Origin: JAEUHO01 sp046350655
GTDB lineage: Bacteria; Planctomycetota; PLA2; JAEUHO01
NCBI GenBank assembly: GCA_046350655.1
Contig: JAXMAB010000008.1
Location: 310,001-374,000 of the forward strand
Reading direction: 5' to 3'
Length of the DNA: 64,000 nucleotides
Under the pieces are notes generated by a model. That model was given only the letters and a program-made list of their open reading frames with translations. It ran no database searches and was not told where the DNA came from. The translations under genes were made by a program, and so were the position numbers. Below are positions 1 to 7,859 of this stretch, piece after piece. Each line of letters starts with the position of its first letter. Within the stretch, counting starts at the first letter, position 1.

Positions 1-556
1 ACCCGAGCCACTCGACGGCCGCGATGCCCGGCGTTCGGACAATCGCCGTGAGGCTGCACGCGAGCGCGCGCAGCGCGCGGGACCACGCCGTGAACGCCTC
101 GCGCGCCGCCGGGTTCCAGCTCACGCCGCCGTCGCGGTTCTCGCGCGCGCCCTTGCGGAGCCACACGTCGACCTCCCGCGGCGGCGCGTCGACGAACGCC
201 TGGATCCGCGCCTCGACGTCGGCGAGCCTCGCCGCGGCGAGCTCCACGGTCGGCGCCGACGCGTCGAGGACCTCGTCGAGGACCCCGTCGACGAGGGGCG
301 CGATCGCGCTCAGCGTGGCCTCGGCCGCGCCGATGCCGGCCGAGAGGATCAGCGTGCGCGTCGCCGCGCGCAGCGCCGGCCGACGCGGACGCGCGTCTCG
401 AAGCGACGGCGGCGCCGCCTCGAGCAGGTCGATCATCTGCATCGGGTTCGCGCAGCGCGCCGCGATCGCGAGCGATCGGAACGCCTCGGCCCAAGGGGGG
501 CAGGGGATTAGCCGGCGCGGGGCCGCCGGCGGGGTGGGGGAAGCGGGTTTCGTCAT
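1..556 (-). CDS. Hypothetical mobile-element protein, paralogue of the 1202-1898 gene; cut by the left edge
   Basis: The reading frame opens at an ATG at 556, three bases past the stop of the preceding gene, and stays open for 185 codons to the window edge. The visible part is Ala/Arg-rich and mostly helical, with no motif I recognise. It resembles the product of the 1202-1898 gene in the same order: an N-terminal PCPPW/PYPEW segment, a central V-D-G-(V/I)-L-D stretch, then PPREVDVWL against PPRDVDAWL, followed by an Asp-Gly loop and a helical C-terminal part. The two are therefore a diverged duplicate pair flanking the unrelated 560-1171 gene. Function unknown. Confidence 0.6.
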   Translation of the reverse strand, partial: MTKPASPTPPAAPRRLIPCPPWAEAFRSLAIAARCANPMQMIDLLEAAPPSLRDARPRRPALRAATRTLILSAGIGAAEATLSAIAPLVDGVLDEVLDASAPTVELAAARLADVEARIQAFVDAPPREVDVWLRKGARENRDGGVSWNPAAREAFTAWSRALRALACSLTAIVRTPGIAAVEWLG

Positions 557-559
557 GGG

Positions 560-1171
560 CTACTCCAGGTCGTTGGTGTCGAAACGGGTGAGGTCGGGGT
601 TGACGTGCTCGCGCAGCGCGTCGGCGAGCTCGCGGCACACGTCGTTGAGCGCGAGGCGGTCGTCGTGCGCGGCGCGGACCTCGCGCACGAGCTGCATGCC
701 GAGCGCCGTCAGACGGCCGCGCGGCGCGAGCGCGATGCTCGCGACCTTCGAGAGCGCGTCGACGGCAGCCGTCGACTGCATCCACGACTGCGCGGCCATC
801 GTCCGGCGTGCGTCGCGGTTCGCGCGCACGCCCTCGCCGAGGGCCTCGACTTCGCGCAGTGCCGTGACGTCGACCGGCGTCGCCTCGAGCGCGGCCGCGC
901 AGCGCGTGCCAGCGCGGATCGTCGTCGCGAACCACCCGGCCTCGAGGGCCCGCCATCGCGGCCGCCGAGGGTGGGGCACGACGCGGCGCTCGAAGACCGC
1001 GAGGCCCGCGCGGGCCACCTCGCGACGGAGCCGGTCCGCCGTCGCGGCGATCGCCGCGACCTCGGCCGCGTCCTCCCGGTCCACGGGCTTCTCGTCGACG
1101 AGCGCGCCGGCGACCTCGAGCAGGTCGGCCGGGTGCGTCGACGTCGTCCAGGCGTCGTCGGCCGTGCGCAC
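560..1171 (-). CDS. Hypothetical mobile-element protein
   Basis: The product has 203 residues from a GTG start. It is predicted to be almost entirely helical, rich in Ala, Arg and Asp, with no signal peptide, membrane segment or family motif I recognise. The start is uncertain. An ATG at 1205 overlaps the upstream stop as ATGA, like the other junctions of this operon, but it is out of frame by one CG dinucleotide, so the real protein may begin there and carry a slip in the short GCGCG run near 1173-1180. The gene sits between two paralogous genes. Confidence 0.55.
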   Translation of the reverse strand: MRTADDAWTTSTHPADLLEVAGALVDEKPVDREDAAEVAAIAATADRLRREVARAGLAVFERRVVPHPRRPRWRALEAGWFATTIRAGTRCAAALEATPVDVTALREVEALGEGVRANRDARRTMAAQSWMQSTAAVDALSKVASIALAPRGRLTALGMQLVREVRAAHDDRLALNDVCRELADALREHVNPDLTRFDTNDLE

Positions 1172-1201
1172 GCGCAGCAGCCGGTCGGGCAGCGGCAGGA
1201 C

Positions 1202-1898
1202 TCATCGCGCACCTCCCGTCGTGTCCCACTTGACCGGCGCCGGCGGCTCCGCGAAGCCCGCGGGCGGCGTCGGGAGCAGCTCGCGGATCCGGTCGGCGAG
1301 CGCGGACCGCAGCCCGGAGCCGAGCCGGAGCTGCACGATCGTGAGGTTGAGCCAGCCGACGACGCCGGCGCGCGCGCCCTTCGCGACGGCCAGGAGCGGC
1401 GCCGCCGCGGCGTCGATCGCCCACACCCAGCGCGTGAACGTCTCGGACGCGTCGGGGTCCGTCGTCGTCGTGCCGTCGGGCAGCTCGCGCGTCTTGCGAT
1501 CGAGCCACGCGTCGACGTCGCGCGGCGGGTGCTCGGCGAAGTCGCGCGCGAGCGCCTCGGCCGCCTCGAGGGTGGCGCGCGGCCTCGTCGGCGGTCGGCG
1601 TCGCGGCGTCGAGGATCCCGTCGACGAGGGCCACGACCTGAGCGCGGATCGCCGCGGCCGGATCCTCGGCCCGCGCGAACGGCGCCGCGCGGTAGGCCGC
1701 GCGGATCGCCTTCGCGACGCGCACGAGCACGTCGATCGGCGCGCCGGCCTCGTCGAGCATCGCGGCCATGAGCGCGGGTTCGCGGCATGCGGTCCAGGCC
1801 GCGTCGAGGCTCACGAAGCCGTCGGTCCACTCGGGGTAGGGCCGCAGCTTGCGCGCGGGCGCGGGCCTCGCGGCGGCGGTCGGGGGCTTGGTCTTCAC
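1202..1898 (-). pseudogene. Hypothetical mobile-element protein with one frameshift; paralogue of the 1-556 gene
   Basis: The GTG start at 1898-1896 overlaps the upstream stop as GTGA, with an AAAGGGA ribosome-binding site. The first frame is protein-like up to about 1585 (PYPEWTDGF, then VALVDGILDAATPTADEAAR). Coding then continues in another frame (TLEAAEALARDFAEH, PPRDVDAWL) down to the TGA at 1202. Restoring one CG in the GGCGCGCGGCC tract at 1574-1584 joins the two parts without loss, giving about 232 residues. The recovered protein matches the 1-556 gene in segment order. Function unknown. The break may be a sequencing artefact or a recent mutation. Confidence 0.55.
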
Positions 1899-2546
1899 GG
1901 GGTGGGTTCCCTTTCGTGACGGGGGTGGCCGCGCGCCGGACGTGGCGCGCAGCGGGGGCGGGGCGGTGGACGCGGCAGCGCGCACGCGAGCGCCCGCGCG
2001 GCGGTCTGCGCGGACTCGAGCGCGCGGCGACGCTCGCGGTCGGCCTCGGCGTGGCACGCGGCGCCGCAGTAGCGGCCGAGGTTGCGGCCGACGAGCGCGC
2101 GCGGCGCACCGCAGCGCGCCGCGGTCGCGGCGGATCCCGAGGTGCCGGCGCTGGCGGCACCGCGCCGAACACGTGCGTCGCAGCTGGCCGCGCCCGCGTC
2201 GCGGCGGCAGTTCGACGCCGCAGGCCGAGCAGCGCCGCGGCACGGGCGGGGTGGCCCCTGGGGCGACGGCCGCGCCGTCGCGCGCCGTGGCGGCCACGGG
2301 CGCGCCCTGGGCGGCCACCGCGGGCCGCTCGACGGACGCGGATCGGGGCTCGACGGGGGCGGCGGGGACGGGTTCCGCCCGGGGGGGAGCCCCGGCACCT
2401 TGGTAACCCGTGAAAATCTGTGCGAGGGGCAGCGCGCGCTGTTGGGGGCCCCGATCGAGATGGACCCCTCCCCCCCGGGGGGGGGGGGGGGGTACCCCGG
2501 GGGTGGGGGGCGTGTGCGTCCGCGCGCGGGCGTCGGCGGGGCTCAC
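1895..2546 (-). pseudogene. Zinc-finger-like protein with a Pro/Ala-rich N-terminus; one frameshift
   Basis: The GTG start at 2546 overlaps the preceding stop as GTGA. The frame runs through a 16-base G homopolymer (2477-2492 on the plus strand) and a long Pro/Ala-rich linker into a cysteine-rich segment: CSACGVEL, then RTCSARCRQRR about 17 residues later, a lone Cys, and finally RYCGAACHAEAD. The last Cys group is in a different frame. One additional CG in the GCGCGCGC tract at 2095-2103 rejoins them. The Cys spacing looks like a small treble-clef or ribbon zinc site, perhaps nucleic-acid binding; that role is inference. The end overlaps the next gene by four bases. Confidence 0.45.
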
Positions 2547-3708
2547 GCGCCGCACCGCCGCTGCAGGTCCTCGACGTCGATGCCGCGCGCGCGCGCCGAT
2601 CTCGTCGAGGTCGGCGTCCGTCCTGCTCGCGAGCTTCTCGGCTTCGCTGAGCCAGACGCGCGCCGTCAAATGCGACGCGCCCCGTCTGCAGGTTGCCCGC
2701 GGCCTGGGCGAGGTGCCGCCCGATCGTCTCGCGGTCCTTTGCGCTCGCCCGGCGTGGCTCCTGCGGCGTGCCCTCGTGCGATGCCGCCTCGGTGGCCTCG
2801 GTCCGCCGCGCGTCGAGCGCCGCGCGCTTCCACTCGAAGACGTCGGCCTCGAGGGCGGGCGGGGATCGCATGAGGTAGCCGAGGCACCACGGGAGGTCGC
2901 CGCCGACGGCCGCGAGCAGCTCGGCCGCCGCGTCGTCGCACGCGCTCCGCACACGGCCGGCCCTCGCGTGAAGGGCGGCGGCCAACGTCTCGACGGGGTC
3001 GGCCCGGTCCGGGTCCGGGCTCTGCGGGGGCGAAGGCGAGGCGGTGGTGGTGGTGGATCGGGTCGCCCCCCCGGACCCCCCAAGATCACCACCACCACCC
3101 AGAGGGCTCGACGTCGTTCGAGAACCAGAGGCAACCCCGGACTCAGAACCAGACCCGGACCCGGACTCGGACTGTTTCGTCATGGGTTTCGTCGTGGGTT
3201 CCGTTTGGGTTTCGTCGTGGGTTACGTGGTCGGTTTCGTCGTGGGTTTCGTCAGGCCCGCCGCGGTGGGCGTCGTCGTCTGCTCGCGGACCGCGGTATGC
3301 GCCTCGCCGGTCGCGCACGGATCCGGCCTTGCGAGGCCGGCCGCCCTGGGCGCCGTTCTTCCGCGCGGCGATCGCCTTCGCGTTGAACGCGCCGAAGTCG
3401 TGCCACCACCGTCCGTCCGGGGTCACGTCGATCCACCCGCACGCGACGAGCGCCTCGACGAGCAACCCGGGCTTCCCGTTCCAGCCCGCTTCCAGCTCGA
3501 GGTCGGCGTCGCTGAGACCGGCGAGCGATCCCGCCGGGTCGCCGCGGCCGTCGAGGAACGCGAGCGCGCGGGCGACGCACTCGCCGCCGCACATCGGGCC
3601 GCGAACGGGATCGTCCGGCCATCGGTGCCCGGCCTGGGCGAGATAGCGTTCCAGCCGCCGTCGTTTCGACGACAGCCAGAACGCGTCGAGGATCCGTGCC
3701 GTTGCCAC
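2543..3708 (-). pseudogene. Replisome-organiser-like protein; C-terminus disrupted by two frameshifts
   Basis: The GTG start at 3708 follows a GGAGG site and lies one base after the upstream stop. The N-terminal ~130 residues resemble phage replication initiators (replisome organiser type): a helical region, then VACGWIDVTPDGRWWHDFGAF and a basic NGAQGGRPRK stretch. A low-complexity linker rich in Thr, Glu, Ser and Gly follows, then a helical C-terminal part. From about 2663 the natural frame (VWLSEAEKLASRTDADLDEI) and the final residues (GIDVEDLQRRCGA) lie in other frames. One CG added in each tract at 2657-2663 and 2583-2597 restores a single reading frame to the TGA at 2543. Replication role is inferred from resemblance only. 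Confidence 0.5.
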
Positions 3709-3709
3709 G

Positions 3710-3976
3710 CTAGGTGCCTCCCCACGGGGTGCGGTCCGCGTCGTTCGTGCAGCCGCTGCGCGCGAGCTCGACGAGGTCCGGCGCCGGCTCCCACCCGCGG
3801 CCCCGCGCACCGATCACGGCGTACTCAGCGGCGTCCGCGGCCGAGCGGAACGGGCGCGGCGGCCGGCACAGCGTGCCGTCGCGAAGGCCTCGCGCGATCG
3901 CGACGCCCTCGGCGTACATCTCCAGCGACACGCGCCGCAGGATCTGCTCGAAGGTGCGGGGCTCGTCGTCGGTCAC
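3710..3976 (-). CDS. Small hypothetical protein of the mobile-element operon
   Basis: This is an 88-residue protein from a GTG that overlaps the stop of the peptidase gene as GTGA. Its TAG stop lies one base before the next GTG start, so it is translationally coupled on both sides. The sequence is acidic at the start (VTDDEPRTFEQILRR), then helical, and ends in a Gly/Trp-rich tail. I see no Cys cluster, membrane helix or known domain. Its place between a peptidase and a replication-like gene gives no firm functional clue. Confidence 0.6.
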   Translation of the reverse strand: MTDDEPRTFEQILRRVSLEMYAEGVAIARGLRDGTLCRPPRPFRSAADAAEYAVIGARGRGWEPAPDLVELARSGCTNDADRTPWGGT

Positions 3977-4914
3977 GAGGTCGCACCTCGCGCGTCGTCG
4001 ATGGCGCGGGCCGCGCGATCGCGCAGCGGCGTCGGCGCCGCCGGCGGCTCGATCGCGCCGGCCTCGAGCTCGAAGCGGACGCGGGCCCGCAGCGCGCGGC
4101 CACGCGACGCGACGTCGGGGACCTCGGCGAGATCGGCCACGACGTCGTCGAGTGTCCGGATCCCGTCGATGAGGCCCAGCCCCTTCGCCTCGGAGGCGAT
4201 CCAGACGGCGCCGCTCGTGACCGTCTCGAGCTGCTTGGGGGTGAGGCCGCGGCCGGTCCGCACGGTGCGCAGGAAGTGCGCATTCAAGTCGCCCACCAGC
4301 TTCCGCTCGTACTCGAGGATCTCTGGCGTGATCTCGGTGCCGGGTTCTCCAGCGCCCTTGAGCGGTCCCGTCGCAACGAGGTGGACCACGATCCCGAGTT
4401 CGCGGCACAGGCCGCTCTCGTCGACCAGGACCTGATACGCCCCGATCGACCCGACGAGCCCGGTCGCGTTGCACCAGACCTTCGTCGCCTGACAGGCGAC
4501 CCAGTAGGCGGCCGACGCGCAAATGTCCTCGATGAACGCGTGGACGGGCTTCCTCGTCGCGGCCTCGGCGACGTCGGCGGCGAGGTCCGCCGTCCCGTCG
4601 ACGTAGCCGCCCGGCGAGCTGATCCTGAGGGCGATCGCCCGGACGTCGTTGCGCGACCCGGCGTCGCGGACCTGTGCACGGGCCACGCGTGTCGAAGCGC
4701 CGAACCAGCCGCCGTCCTTCGACATGACGCCGTCGATCGACACGATGGCCACGCCGTCCGACGTGACCCAAAGCGACGAGCGTTCGCGCTGGGAGCCGAG
4801 CGGGAGCGGGCCGGCGCTGCGCGCCGCGCGGAGGATCTCAGCGAGCCGGCGCGGCTCCGCCGCGAGGTAGCCGGACGGAAGGCCGCGGCTCGGAAGGATG
4901 GGGGCGGTGGACAT
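3973..4914 (-). CDS. S49-family (SppA-like) serine peptidase
   Basis: The product has 313 residues from an ATG at 4914, preceded by CGGAG. The S49 fold is visible: VAIVSIDGVMS at residues 55-65, the substrate-binding loop ISSPGG at 98-103, the nucleophile in CASAAYW (Ser134) and GSIGAY at 155-160. The general-base Lys is expected in the following region but I cannot assign it firmly. It lacks the membrane anchor of cellular SppA. In phages such stand-alone S49 enzymes act as prohead proteases, but no portal, scaffold or capsid gene is visible here, so the substrate is unknown. The ORF could be extended upstream, but that part is low-complexity Arg and lacks a ribosome-binding site. Confidence 0.8.
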   Translation of the reverse strand: MSTAPILPSRGLPSGYLAAEPRRLAEILRAARSAGPLPLGSQRERSSLWVTSDGVAIVSIDGVMSKDGGWFGASTRVARAQVRDAGSRNDVRAIALRISSPGGYVDGTADLAADVAEAATRKPVHAFIEDICASAAYWVACQATKVWCNATGLVGSIGAYQVLVDESGLCRELGIVVHLVATGPLKGAGEPGTEITPEILEYERKLVGDLNAHFLRTVRTGRGLTPKQLETVTSGAVWIASEAKGLGLIDGIRTLDDVVADLAEVPDVASRGRALRARVRFELEAGAIEPPAAPTPLRDRAARAIDDARGATS

Positions 4915-4925
4915 CGTGGCTCCGA

Positions 4926-5441
4926 TCAGGTGAGGGGGTGGGCGGCGAGGAACGAGCGCAGCGCGCCGTCGGCGTGTCCGTCGTCGCGGACGCTCCACCG
5001 CGTGACGAGCCGGTACGCGGTCTCGGCCGCGGTCGCCTCGTCGTCGGCCGTCGCGAGCGTCGCGAAGTCGACGATGAGCTCGACGACGTCCTCCTCGCGG
5101 GCGATGGGCACGCCGAGCCATGCGCGAGCGCGGCACGCGCGGGCCGCCGCGGCGATCCCCGGGAAGGCGTCGAAGTTGGGTGCGTCCGCGGCGAGGCCTT
5201 CGACCGCCGCGACGAGCGCCTCGAGGGCCGCGGCGACCGGCGCGCTCGGCGCGTGCTGGACGACGTAGTGCAGGAAGCGGGCCCGCACGGACGCAAGCAA
5301 CCGCTGCAGGAGCATTCGGCGGCCGACGAGGTCCTCGTCGACGGCCAGCCGCGCCGCGATCGCCGCCGCGCGGGTCGCAACGCCGACTCCCGTCGAGGAC
5401 GTGTCGAAGTACGCGTTGGGCGGGATCCAGTCGAGGGGCAT
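4926..5441 (-). CDS. Hypothetical mobile-element protein
   Basis: The product has 171 residues from an ATG at 5441 with GGAG eight bases upstream. It is Ala-rich and helical, starting MPLDWIPPNAYFDTSS, with no transmembrane segment. It contains a basic stretch around LLASVRARFLHYVVQH and an acidic EEDVVELIVDF segment. I recognise no family. It lies between a helix-turn-helix gene and the S49 peptidase, 11 bases from the latter, clearly in the same operon. Confidence 0.65.
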   Translation of the reverse strand: MPLDWIPPNAYFDTSSTGVGVATRAAAIAARLAVDEDLVGRRMLLQRLLASVRARFLHYVVQHAPSAPVAAALEALVAAVEGLAADAPNFDAFPGIAAAARACRARAWLGVPIAREEDVVELIVDFATLATADDEATAAETAYRLVTRWSVRDDGHADGALRSFLAAHPLT

Positions 5442-5479
5442 TGCTCAGCTCCGGGTGAGGGTGGGGGACTCGGGACGCG

Positions 5480-5752
5480 TCACGCGGCGCCGCCGATCAC
5501 GTGGCGGTCGACGAGCGCGCGGAGGTCCTCGGGCCGGAACCGCAACGCGCGGCCGATGCGCACGTACGGGATGTCGCCGGCGGCCGCCGCGCGACGCACC
5601 CAGCGCGGGCTCATGTTGATGAGCTTCGCGGCGGTCGCGAGGTCGACGGCGAGCGGCGTCGTGGCCACGGGCGCGGGCCCGGCCGCGCTCACGCGCTCGG
5701 GTTCGACGACGTCGGCGCGCAGTCGCCGGCGGGGGGCGGGGGCGAGGCTCAC
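5480..5752 (-). CDS. Excisionase-type helix-turn-helix DNA-binding protein
   Basis: The product has 90 residues from a GTG that overlaps the upstream stop as GTGA. The C-terminal half is a MerR/excisionase-like winged helix: LATAAKLINMSPRWVRRAA (helix-turn-helix), then GDIPYVRIGRALRFRPEDL (wing and closing helix). The first ~35 residues are basic and probably unstructured. Proteins of this kind act as recombination directionality factors or small repressors in integrated elements. Which of these it is cannot be read from sequence. Confidence 0.7.
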   Translation of the reverse strand: MSLAPAPRRRLRADVVEPERVSAAGPAPVATTPLAVDLATAAKLINMSPRWVRRAAAAGDIPYVRIGRALRFRPEDLRALVDRHVIGGAA

Positions 5753-5982
5753 GACGTGGGCCCTCCGCACGCGTGCGCCATCGCGAACGGCCAGGACCGG
5801 CACGCGGGGCAGGTCGGCACTCGGGCGAACTCGACGTGCCACCGCTGCGCGTCGGCGAGCGCCGCAGCGCGGGAAGGCGCCGACCACGGCCGCCCGGCGT
5901 GCGCGTTCGCGTCGGCCGCGAGCGCCGGCCGCGGGGCGCGGCCTCGCGCAGTCGGGCTGGGGACGAGCGTGGCGGCGGTCAC
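5749..5982 (-). CDS. Small protein with a CPAC motif
   Basis: This is a 77-residue protein from a GTG overlapping the stop of the upstream helix-turn-helix gene as GTGA, and itself overlapping the next gene in the same way. Near the C-terminus it carries FARVPTCPACRSWPFAMAHAC, a possible half zinc site or redox-type CxxC with a further Cys 11 residues on. The rest is Ala/Arg-rich. No family recognised. An upstream ATG at 6129 would give a longer product, but that part is a Pro/Arg-rich shadow of the neighbouring gene. Confidence 0.5.
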   Translation of the reverse strand: MTAATLVPSPTARGRAPRPALAADANAHAGRPWSAPSRAAALADAQRWHVEFARVPTCPACRSWPFAMAHACGGPTS

Positions 5983-6206
5983 GTGCGCACCCCGCCCGGG
6001 CGGGGCAGCAGCTGCAGGACCGGCGCGGGCGCAAGCGCCGGGCGCAGGATCCGCTCGACGTCGGCCAGGTCGATCAGGTAGCGGCCGGTCGGCGTCCGGA
6101 CCGCCGGCAGGATCCCCCGCTGGATCCACGCGACGACCGCCTGTCGGCCGCAGCCGATGAGCTCGCCGACGTCGGAGGGGCTAAGTCGGGTTGTTGCGTT
6201 GAGCAC
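5979..6206 (-). CDS. AlpA/MerR-like helix-turn-helix protein, first gene of the leftward operon
   Basis: The product has 75 residues from a GTG at 6206. It contains LSPSDVGELIGCGRQAVVAWIQRG (helix-turn-helix), then ILPAVRTPTGRYLIDLADVERIL, the wing and last helix of excisionase or AlpA-type regulators. It is the promoter-proximal gene of the coupled leftward series, and the short spacer just upstream carries a triple 9-bp repeat (6258-6284) that could be its operator. A likely role is control of excision or of this operon, by inference from family and position. Confidence 0.7.
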   Translation of the reverse strand: MLNATTRLSPSDVGELIGCGRQAVVAWIQRGILPAVRTPTGRYLIDLADVERILRPALAPAPVLQLLPRPGGVRT

Positions 6207-6257
6207 GCGCCCGATCTAGCGCGTGCGTAGAGCCGAAAGGGCGGAAGAACCCGCGGT

Positions 6258-6284
6258 GTGGGGTTTGTGGGGTTTGTGGGGTTT
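6258..6284. repeat. Three tandem copies of GTGGGGTTT
   Basis: Three perfect, adjacent 9-bp copies lie in the 82-bp gap between the stop of the 6289-7122 gene and the start of the leftward operon. Position and spacing (nearly one helical turn) fit an operator or a small iteron cluster. On the minus strand they read AAACCCCAC. Confidence 0.55.
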
Positions 6285-6288
6285 CGCC

Positions 6289-7122
6289 CTACGCCACGCG
6301 AGTCCCCGCGCGGGACGCCGCAGCGGGCATCCCCAATGCCGCCTCGCCGGCGCCGAGAGCGTCGAGGGCCTCGGGGAGGATCATTCGGCGCTTGCCGACC
6401 CGAACGACATACGCGGCGAGCACTCGGAAGTCCGGGTGACTCTGACGCTTCAGTCCCCCCGCAAGCGCCTTGATCGCCTTTCCGCGACTCGCGGCGTTGT
6501 CGAGACGGTACCGGCGGGTGAGAGCGCCGGAACTCCGCAGCCGGTCGTACACCCGGTGGATGAAGTCCGATTGCCGGATCGGCGTCGCGGATCGCGCCGG
6601 CGCGTCGGACGTCCTCGGCGACGCCGCCGCCGCAGCGCGCATCGCGTGGAGCTCGACGCGGTCGGGGAAGTCGAGCAGCGCGGCCTCGAGCTCGGTCCGC
6701 AGCGCCACGAGCGCCGACCGCAGCTCGTCGAACTGCAGGAAGTCGAACGGCTGTACCTCAACGTGCACGAGGCTGACGCGCGGCCCGATCGCCCCGTTGC
6801 GCGCCTGGAGGTTGCGGACCGCGCGGCTGAGCGCGACGACGAGGCGCTCGACGGCGCCGGCGCGCTCCGGGTCGACGACGCGCAGCGCGTCGATCGTCGG
6901 CGCGCAGCACGCGAGGACCGCGGCGCGGGCGCCCTCGAGGGCCGCGGGCTCGCGCGGCAGGTCGTGCTCGTCGAGCTCGAGGACGACGTCGTCGAGGATC
7001 GCCGTCGCGCGGCTCGCCGCGCGGATCGCCGGCGCGAACGCGTCGAGGGTGGCGGGCGACGTGGCAGGCTTCGTCGCGACGGTGGGGGGCGTGCTAGCGT
7101 TTCGGGACGTCCTGGGGTTCAT
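6289..7122 (-). CDS. Hypothetical protein of the mobile element
   Basis: The product has 277 residues from an ATG at 7122. It is a soluble, Ala/Arg-rich protein, mostly helical, with a Thr/Pro-rich first 25 residues and a variable middle. The C-terminal third (IRQSDFIHRVYDRLRSSG, then LAAYVVRVGKRRMIL) looks like a compact basic domain and might bind DNA. No known family recognised. It is followed by the triple 9-bp repeat and the leftward operon, so it may be an upstream member or a separate regulator. Confidence 0.55.
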   Translation of the reverse strand: MNPRTSRNASTPPTVATKPATSPATLDAFAPAIRAASRATAILDDVVLELDEHDLPREPAALEGARAAVLACCAPTIDALRVVDPERAGAVERLVVALSRAVRNLQARNGAIGPRVSLVHVEVQPFDFLQFDELRSALVALRTELEAALLDFPDRVELHAMRAAAAASPRTSDAPARSATPIRQSDFIHRVYDRLRSSGALTRRYRLDNAASRGKAIKALAGGLKRQSHPDFRVLAAYVVRVGKRRMILPEALDALGAGEAALGMPAAASRAGTRVA

Positions 7123-7146
7123 GTGACGTTGGCCTCGGGGCAGCGG

Positions 7147-7171
7147 CGCCCGGCCTTCGCTCGGCCGGGCG
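7147..7171. terminator. Strong hairpin in the 7123-7360 gap
   Basis: CGCCCGGCC (7147-7155) and GGCCGGGCG (7163-7171) form a perfect 9-bp stem with a 7-base loop, in the otherwise featureless 238-bp gap upstream of the 6289-7122 gene. No T tract follows on either strand, so it could be a terminator or a leader structure. Confidence 0.4.
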
Positions 7172-7360
7172 TCGCACTAACCTGGGTGGCGGTCTCACCC
7201 GCCCCCTGCCGTAACAAACCGCCCGGGGGAAATCGTGAGAAATCGCGTCGGGGTCCGCGGCTTTCCCGCTGGCCCGCGGGCCGGGCCGGAATCGGCGGAC
7301 GCATCGCGCGCGGAAGTCAACATCGATCCGGCGTTGTCGTCGGCGCACTCCAGGTCGAAG

Positions 7361-7762
7361 CTACGGCGCGCCCGGGGCCTCGGTCGTCGTGCCGATATCC
7401 GCGAGGACCGCGTCGTCGAGGACTCTCTCGTCCTTGTTTCCGAGGGTCCCATTCGGGAGCTTCGCATACTCAATCCGGAGCCCATCGATGACTTGACGGG
7501 CTGAGCTGCCGACGAAGGGCCGAAGTGCTCCTAGATTGCGAATGCGGGCGCTCGGAACGTCCCCGGCATACCTGAGGTTGACGTACGCACGGAAGGCCAC
7601 GCGCGCACGGCGGCGCCAGCGATCCTCGGCCTCACGTTGCTCCCGCCGCGCTCGCTCGGCCGCCCTGTCTTTCCTCCTGAAGTGCGCGTCGAGGAGGTTC
7701 ATCAGAGCGGGGACTGCGCCCGCGATCGCACCGATGAGCACGCCGAAGAGGGTGTCGTTCAT
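7361..7762 (-). CDS. Membrane-anchored helical protein of unknown function
   Basis: The product has 133 residues from an ATG at 7762, with a GGAGG-containing leader. The N-terminus (LFGVLIGAIAGAVPALMNLL) is one membrane helix. A strongly charged, coiled-coil-like stretch rich in Arg and Glu follows (residues ~30-50), then a mixed C-terminal part. The layout of a short N-terminal anchor plus a charged helix recalls small phage or plasmid membrane proteins, but no family can be named. Confidence 0.6.
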   Translation of the reverse strand: MNDTLFGVLIGAIAGAVPALMNLLDAHFRRKDRAAERARREQREAEDRWRRRARVAFRAYVNLRYAGDVPSARIRNLGALRPFVGSSARQVIDGLRIEYAKLPNGTLGNKDERVLDDAVLADIGTTTEAPGAP

Positions 7763-7793
7763 CTGTCCCCCGTCCTCCCCCCGTTGTGGTGAA

Positions 7794-7854
7794 GCGGGCC
7801 CCGGGGCGAAGGGGGAAGCCCACCGCCGGGAGCTACCCGGCGGGCGGGGCCCGC
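7794..7854. terminator. Nested palindrome between two leftward genes
   Basis: Outer arms GCGGGCCCCG (7794-7803) and CGGGGCCCGC (7845-7854) enclose an inner hairpin CCGCCGGG (7823-7830) / CCCGGCGG (7836-7843). It lies just after the stop of the DUF3800-like gene. A related palindrome occurs at 8775-8834, so this may be a repeated element acting as a terminator. Confidence 0.5.
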
Positions 7855-7859
7855 GCCGG

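Noticed and set aside
560..1171. Small terminase subunit
   Set aside because: Position and length might fit, but there is no helix-turn-helix or family motif, and no large terminase gene is next to it in the visible sequence.
24..1919. Long plus-strand open frame of 631 codons
   Set aside because: It is Ser/Arg/Ala low complexity with no motif and is the shadow of the leftward genes, whose overlaps and ribosome-binding sites are coherent.
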